This document shows positions 59,066 through 64,000 of a stretch of DNA of 64,000 nucleotides, piece by piece. A program made the position numbers and the translations under genes. The stretch lies in the NCBI GenBank assembly GCA_963855995.1, contig OY979723.1, forward strand, positions 11,670,713 through 11,734,712, written 5' to 3'. The stretch's first letter is position 1; the number at the start of each line of letters is the position of its first letter. Source of the DNA: Muricea muricata. Taxonomy: Eukaryota; Cnidaria; Anthozoa; Malacalcyonacea; Plexauridae. Below the pieces are notes generated by a model. That model did not search any database. It saw only the letters and a program-made list of their open reading frames with translations, and was not told the origin of the DNA.

Positions 59066-60511
59066 TTTATCAGTCAGTGTAAGCGACATATTTGTGATTA
59101 ATTTTACTAGAAACTATGTATAATAGTTCTTTAATAAGCAAGCGCTGCATGACAACAAAACACAACCCGTAATATATTACTAACGGATGAGGAAGCCATA
59201 TTATTTAAAATTCAAATGACTACATCTTAATTATTAACAAAATCTCGAATACTCCCTGGAAACTCGCGCAGTGATGCATGGGATACTATATATAATGTAA
59301 TAGCGTGGCAAAAAGGCCCATGGCACAGAGCTTACAGAGGTTCAACTTCTCGTATCTTAGCCAGTGCGCTAAAGAGAGGCCTTCCCCCCCCCCCCCCCCG
59401 GCCACCATGATGAGTATTTTCAGGGGGGAGAATGCCTCTTTGAATGAGCTCTGCGGTCAAGCGTCAATCGCATCGCCGTTATGTGTAAACAAAAAAGCGG
59501 TAAAATATTTGAGAAACAGTAAGAAGATCAGATTAGTGTTATCCGCTGGATATTGATTTTTCAACTGCTGCAGAAAGGCGCTGAAAAGCAATGACGCCAG
59601 GAATATTGAACCTGCAAAGAGTTAAATTGAGTAAATTCAACACGATAATGCCGAGCTTTGCCTTGAAACAGGTTACTGAACTTTACTGAAATGTTTAGAA
59701 ATTTTTAAAAGAAAGTTTTTCCGGTTCGTACAACCGATTACCGGTCAATATAAGGAAACTCAGTCTCTTGAATGTATAAGGTCCTGGGAATTTTATCAAA
59801 TTTCTTTCTTGTGTAATGGTGAAACTGGAAAAATCAAGTTTACCGTATTGTAACTTTGTGTACGCTTTTTGCGTGAGCGTGATGAATATCGCACGTTGTT
59901 TTATCAAGCTGAAGTCAATACAGCTCGTACTGCGCAGACGTTTGGCCGCAGTCTTTGACCTGGATTCTATCGTGCACTGCCAATACAGAACTGTATCGAG
60001 GCACGATTGTATTGCCGTCATTTTTAAATTGATAGATGCAATATATTTTAACACCTGCCATCTTATGTTGATTGAACACTGCTCTGTTTGACAACTAAAT
60101 GAAAAATCCTTAATGTCTTCACGACGCAGGCAAAATATTAAAAAGGCAAAAATTATTAGCAGCGAAACAGAGGAAAATATGGCTTTATGACATATATTGA
60201 TGCAACTGTCTGAGATCAGATCGAGTTGACGCAACTAAGGCATCCTTGTGCAGTGAAGTTCTTAGAATCAAGCTTTTCGTGTCAACGTCTTTTCCAGTAT
60301 TCAGTAGGCCTAGAAATGTATTATCAACACCAAGTATTGCAGAGGTGGAGAGCTCAGCTTGCCAAAATCACACAGATCAACGTAAATGCATATCGCCAGC
60401 TCCTTAAGTTATTAAGTAATCATAAAATAAATTACACGGATCCGCCTTCTTTCTATTCCCGTACGCGGAAAGGATTAGTATCATATTACAGATTGCAGTT
60501 CCTCTTGCCCA
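59066..60511. other. Spacer between the two GPCR genes
   Basis: No supported gene. Contains a poly-C run (about 59384-59399) and a repeat fragment (about 59530-59690) related to the 'aactttctaa' family. A long minus-strand open frame at 59695-60234 has no family motif. Confidence 0.4.
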
Positions 60512-61588
60512 ATGTTATCACGTAGGGTGAACAACCCTCGCCATTCACATTTACTTGCGTCCTGTTTCTTAAGCATTCCTTCTTCCGCATCTGGCATGAA
60601 TATGCAGAATGACTTATTGTATTTAAACAGCTGTGCTTTGAATGACTTTAATCATTTCGTGGTTGAAGCAAATAACAATATGGCAAACTCAAGTGAAGTC
60701 GTGACCCCACAGTTTAGTTTAAGTGGTGTCCGGATATTTTGGTTCAGTTTTCTGGCCCTTTTGGCCATTTCCACATTGCTTGGGAACGTCTTGTTGTGTC
60801 TGGTCGTCTTGAAACACCGAAATCTCCGTACTCCCTCCAACATTTTTCTCGTCAACGTTGGCTTGGGAGATCTGTTCTGTTCTCTCTCCAGCATGCCGTT
60901 AGATTTAAAGTATCTCAGTTTTCGCGATACCTGGTATTTTGGAAAGGAATGGAACATTACATTTGATGCGTTCTGGTTTGGCACGACCCTTCTTTCGTTT
61001 CTCAATGTCACTATTATTGCTTGTGAACGATACATCGCCGTGTTGCATCCGTTTTGGTACAAGAATACGATGTCGAAAAGCCTTGCGCTGTGTTCCTGCT
61101 GTTTCGTCTGGTTGTACATTGGAATTTTGGAAACCTTCTTGGTTTTGTTCACATTTAAACCGCCAGCCGCGAAGTATACCTTACTGATTCCGGGATATGT
61201 GTATTACCCCGTCTTGTACATTCACGTCGTTGTTGCCTTCGGACTCATGGCCTTTTTCTACTGGAAAATTTTCAAAGAAGCGAAAAGACATGAAGTTGAA
61301 ATAGGGCAACTACAATCTGAATTTTCGCATCGGAAGAATTTCTGTCTGCAAATGAAAGCAACACGGACAGTCGGTCTGGTTATCTTGCTTTTCGTGATCG
61401 TCTGGTTACCTTTCCTGCTCAAACAGTTGTTCGATACCGAAAAAATTTTTGCGGGCGAATTTGACGTATGGAACAGTGCTTGCGTGACACTGACGTATTG
61501 TAATGGCGCCGTTAACTTGCTTGTATATGCCTGTAGAAATACTATGATACGAAATGCATTACTTAAGATGTGTAGGTGTAAGAAATAG
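60512..61588 (+). CDS. Class A GPCR, intronless, orphan (receptor 2)
   Basis: Single open frame of 358 residues; in-frame ATGs at 60512, 60596 and 60680 (the last begins MANSSEVV with a sequon) leave the start open, and 60596 or 60680 better fits the usual short N-terminus. TM1 GNVLLCLVV, TM2 VNVGLGD, TM3 ending ACERYIAVLHP (intact ERY), TM6 VWLPFLL, TM7 CNGAVNLLVY, and a very short tail ending CRCKK that could be palmitoylated. As in receptor 1, there is no TM3-start or second-loop Cys, and the NPxxY proline is replaced, here by Leu. Shared phrases (RTPSN/RTSSN, VNxGLGD, LLSFLN/VLSFLN, KATxTxG, VWLPFL, TYCNG) show that the two genes are tandem paralogues. Ligand and tissue are unknown. Confidence 0.88.
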   Translation: MLSRRVNNPRHSHLLASCFLSIPSSASGMNMQNDLLYLNSCALNDFNHFVVEANNNMANSSEVVTPQFSLSGVRIFWFSFLALLAISTLLGNVLLCLVVLKHRNLRTPSNIFLVNVGLGDLFCSLSSMPLDLKYLSFRDTWYFGKEWNITFDAFWFGTTLLSFLNVTIIACERYIAVLHPFWYKNTMSKSLALCSCCFVWLYIGILETFLVLFTFKPPAAKYTLLIPGYVYYPVLYIHVVVAFGLMAFFYWKIFKEAKRHEVEIGQLQSEFSHRKNFCLQMKATRTVGLVILLFVIVWLPFLLKQLFDTEKIFAGEFDVWNSACVTLTYCNGAVNLLVYACRNTMIRNALLKMCRCKK

Positions 61589-64000
61589 AAGCTAAAAACC
61601 ATGCAAATCTATTTAAAAGTCTGAAAAAATATACGACATTTTAAGGGTCTTCAGTTGGCCTGCTTGAAAGACATTAATTCAACGTTGTGATAAAATCTCG
61701 AGTCATGCTTTCATATCACGCAATTGAATGCTATACAGTCATGAAATTGAGTAAACAGTTTGATTTGTTGACTATAAAATGGTTGTTAATTCTTGTCTCA
61801 TGACAGCTGTGTTATTGCGTGAGATGACAAGTATAACCATATATCTCCGCTATGGTGTATTTCTTTCGACGTTTCGAGAGAAGGCCTTTACTACTGTCTT
61901 CCAGATGAAGGTCCTTCGCTTTTTCCAAGTGTATTGTTCATTCAGGCCTTCGCAAGACACGTGAAGCCTAAAATGTTTGAACATTCAAGCGCTCTCACGC
62001 CGAAATCTTTGAAACAGATTTTAAAATACATTTTTAAATATCGTAAAGCATATATCTAGATTTACGAGGTTTCGTGCATGCTCAGGATCGCTTGAGAACC
62101 TTTTTCGAGCTATATCTAGCCTCTTATGCATATATGCCAATAGCTTTGAGTTCGTATCAGCAGGTTCCTTAGATATTCAATTCTGATATATCTTTGTCTT
62201 TGTCCTGACTGCAGCCGCTTGAAGCCCATTGTTTTTCTACTGATCGTATCAGTAAGTTTCTTAGATATCCAACATGCTATAATATATCTGTCTTGAGAAA
62301 ATGAATTAGAGAGGATGTGATAAGTGGAAAAAACAGCCTCTTGGGAAAAGGGAAAAAATGTGATAAGCTAAATATACAGCCTCAAGAGATCCGGCCTCAA
62401 TCTTTAGCTTTTATTTGCATTGTCGAAAGCTGTAAATCTTTGTCCAATCGCCTCACATCCAAGGAAAATCATCAAAGAATGAAAAATGTATAATTTAATG
62501 CAAATATAGTAGTTAGAGTGACTGAATAAATTCATGAAATGATTGTGTGCGAGCAACTGACTGCCCTGGTCAAGCTCAAGTTTTCTCGGAATTTGCCAGA
62601 AACCAGTCAAGTCAGAGCTACGTGTATTCTTAATAGAACTTTCGTGAACCCTGACCCAAACCCCAACCCCAACAATCCCAATAATTTATTGGATACAATA
62701 ATTTATTGGATACAATAATTTTATTGGGATACAACGTTCGGATCGAGTGACGTGACCTATTTTTTGTTCGGTTTTGTCAGTTGACGATATCAATTAGCCA
62801 GCGAAAATGACGCAAGTGAACAAAATGAAGCAAATTATTTTGCAGCTTTTCCCTCGTGTGTGTCCTGTATCAAAACTTGAACACGCATCAAGCAATTAAT
62901 GGCTGCTACGCGGCACGCCGACAAACGTGCATAAAAACTCGCTTTTGTTAAGCCACACGTACGCAAGGTAGCTTATCCACATTCATCATGTGGTGGAAAC
63001 TGGTTAATAATCAGAACGGAAAACGCACATCGGCTTCTCGTTGTTTCAGCTCATGATAACATACGTGTTCTGTGATTAGCGTTGTATATGTTTATGACGT
63101 GCGTGGGAGAGTTTATGCCATAGATTCGAGATTGACAAGAGATGGCTTCATAGCTAAATGCTTGTATTTGCTTTCTAGTGTATCGCCGTGCATGAAAGTT
63201 TTTCAAAAGGAACAGGCCTGTTTCTTTCCACTGCAACATATTCTTTTTTGATGCATGCATCGATATGAATTAACGAGTACGGACTGGTTAGAAGTGTTCG
63301 GACAAGGAGTCGTGCTCTCAGCATATTGGTTATTAATCTACTTGAAAAAAATCGCACTGAAAGACCCAAGTATAAACAGTCCTACAAGTCACATGCAAGA
63401 TAAGACCTAAGCTCATAAGCAATAACACCCAACTCTATGAGACTTGATATTTGGCTGCATACTGTGTGAAGAATGGCTTCAATCATGCTTGAAACAATGA
63501 GTTAGCATCACTGAATGCAAACACACCCCATTTTGAAATAACAAACATATATCACATTAAAACATGTCATTTTTAAAATTGGGCTGTTTTGAATGGGATT
63601 AAAGTTGTGTTGCCAGAGGACATCATTCCGCCGCTCATTTGTGACGATGGTAATCTGGTATATCTAGAGATAACTTTTAATAAGGTGAACCACGGGGTGT
63701 AAAAAACCCAGATTGTTTAAGTTCCTATTGCGCATGTGTGACGCAGATTGCGGTAACTCGTGCTGAAATGGTTCTGAATGGGATAAATGCGGAAATGATA
63801 AAACTTTTGTCATTACCCGAATTTTTGTCATAATTATATTGTTGTAGCCATTGAAACACATAGGGGCAGTTTACATGCAGTCAGCGTTGGTCTTTAGCAT
63901 TTTTACACCCTAAAGAGGTTTTAAAACGAGGTTGCTGTTCTTGTTGAAAATAACACGAAGTCTCAGAATAGATTTAACGTGAATTTACAGGATGACGAGC
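61589..64000. other. Right-hand flank, no gene seen
   Basis: Short open frames only. Contains a small direct repeat (aataatttattggata, about 62678-62720) and AT-rich sequence. Nothing coding could be supported to the end of the window. Confidence 0.4.

Noticed and set aside
59695..60234. 179-codon minus-strand open frame between the GPCR genes
   Set aside because: Lacks family motifs and low-complexity hydrophobic parts look fortuitous. The opposite strand frame at 59816-60091 has a vaguely TM7-like YCNFVYAF but no other receptor segments.
1..64000. CRISPR arrays, bacterial operons, prophage or other prokaryotic systems
   Set aside because: All genes are intron-bearing animal genes or animal GPCRs. 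The tandem repeats found are minisatellites without spacer structure.

Overview
This is a 64 kb stretch of intron-rich, AT-rich animal nuclear DNA. GT-AG introns, long AT-rich intergenic spacers, poly-G/C runs and many foldback, MITE-like and tRNA-derived repeats are visible. The gene content (secreted single-domain tyrosinases, intronless class A GPCRs, a discoidin-domain protein, NEDD1, G6PD, a PRSS23-type protease homologue) suggests a cnidarian, probably an anthozoan. The organism is inferred from gene and repeat style, not proven. Exon models were built by hand from splice sites, reading phase and recalled family sequence. All complete models sum to whole codon numbers.

Layout: (1) 1-5029 (+), the 3' exons of an ataxin-7-family gene (SAGA deubiquitinase-module scaffold type) ending in a Gln-rich tail, then a long repeat-bearing 3' flank. 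(2) 7821-10227 (-), a six-exon Rab32/38/29-group GTPase with a 16-nt microexon. (3) 11083-15812 (-) and 20100-22999 (+), two divergently transcribed secreted tyrosinases with the same four-exon, phase 1-0-1 architecture. (4) 23965-32723 (+), NEDD1, 13 exons, 626 codons. (5) 33579-35787 (-), mitochondrial ribosomal protein L46, head-to-head with (6) 35983-40741 (+), glucose-6-phosphate dehydrogenase; 195 bp separate the two start codons. (7) 44498-46918 (+), a secreted PRSS23-like trypsin-fold protein whose catalytic Ser is Ala. (8) 49566-51987 (-), a small secreted F5/8-type C (discoidin) protein. (9) 58100-59065 (+) and 60512-61588 (+), two paralogous intronless class A GPCRs.

The housekeeping genes (NEDD1 for gamma-tubulin recruitment, MRPL46 for mitochondrial translation, G6PD for the pentose phosphate pathway) sit together at 24-41 kb. 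Paired or lineage-type secreted and receptor genes flank them. No operon-like or obviously cooperative gene system is seen. The less ordinary signals are the divergent tyrosinase pair, the Ser-to-Ala protease homologue, the GPCR pair lacking both the TM3/ECL2 disulfide and the NPxxY proline, a GC-AG intron, the 16-nt microexon, and several MITEs, three of which carry perfect 8-bp or 10-bp target-site duplications.
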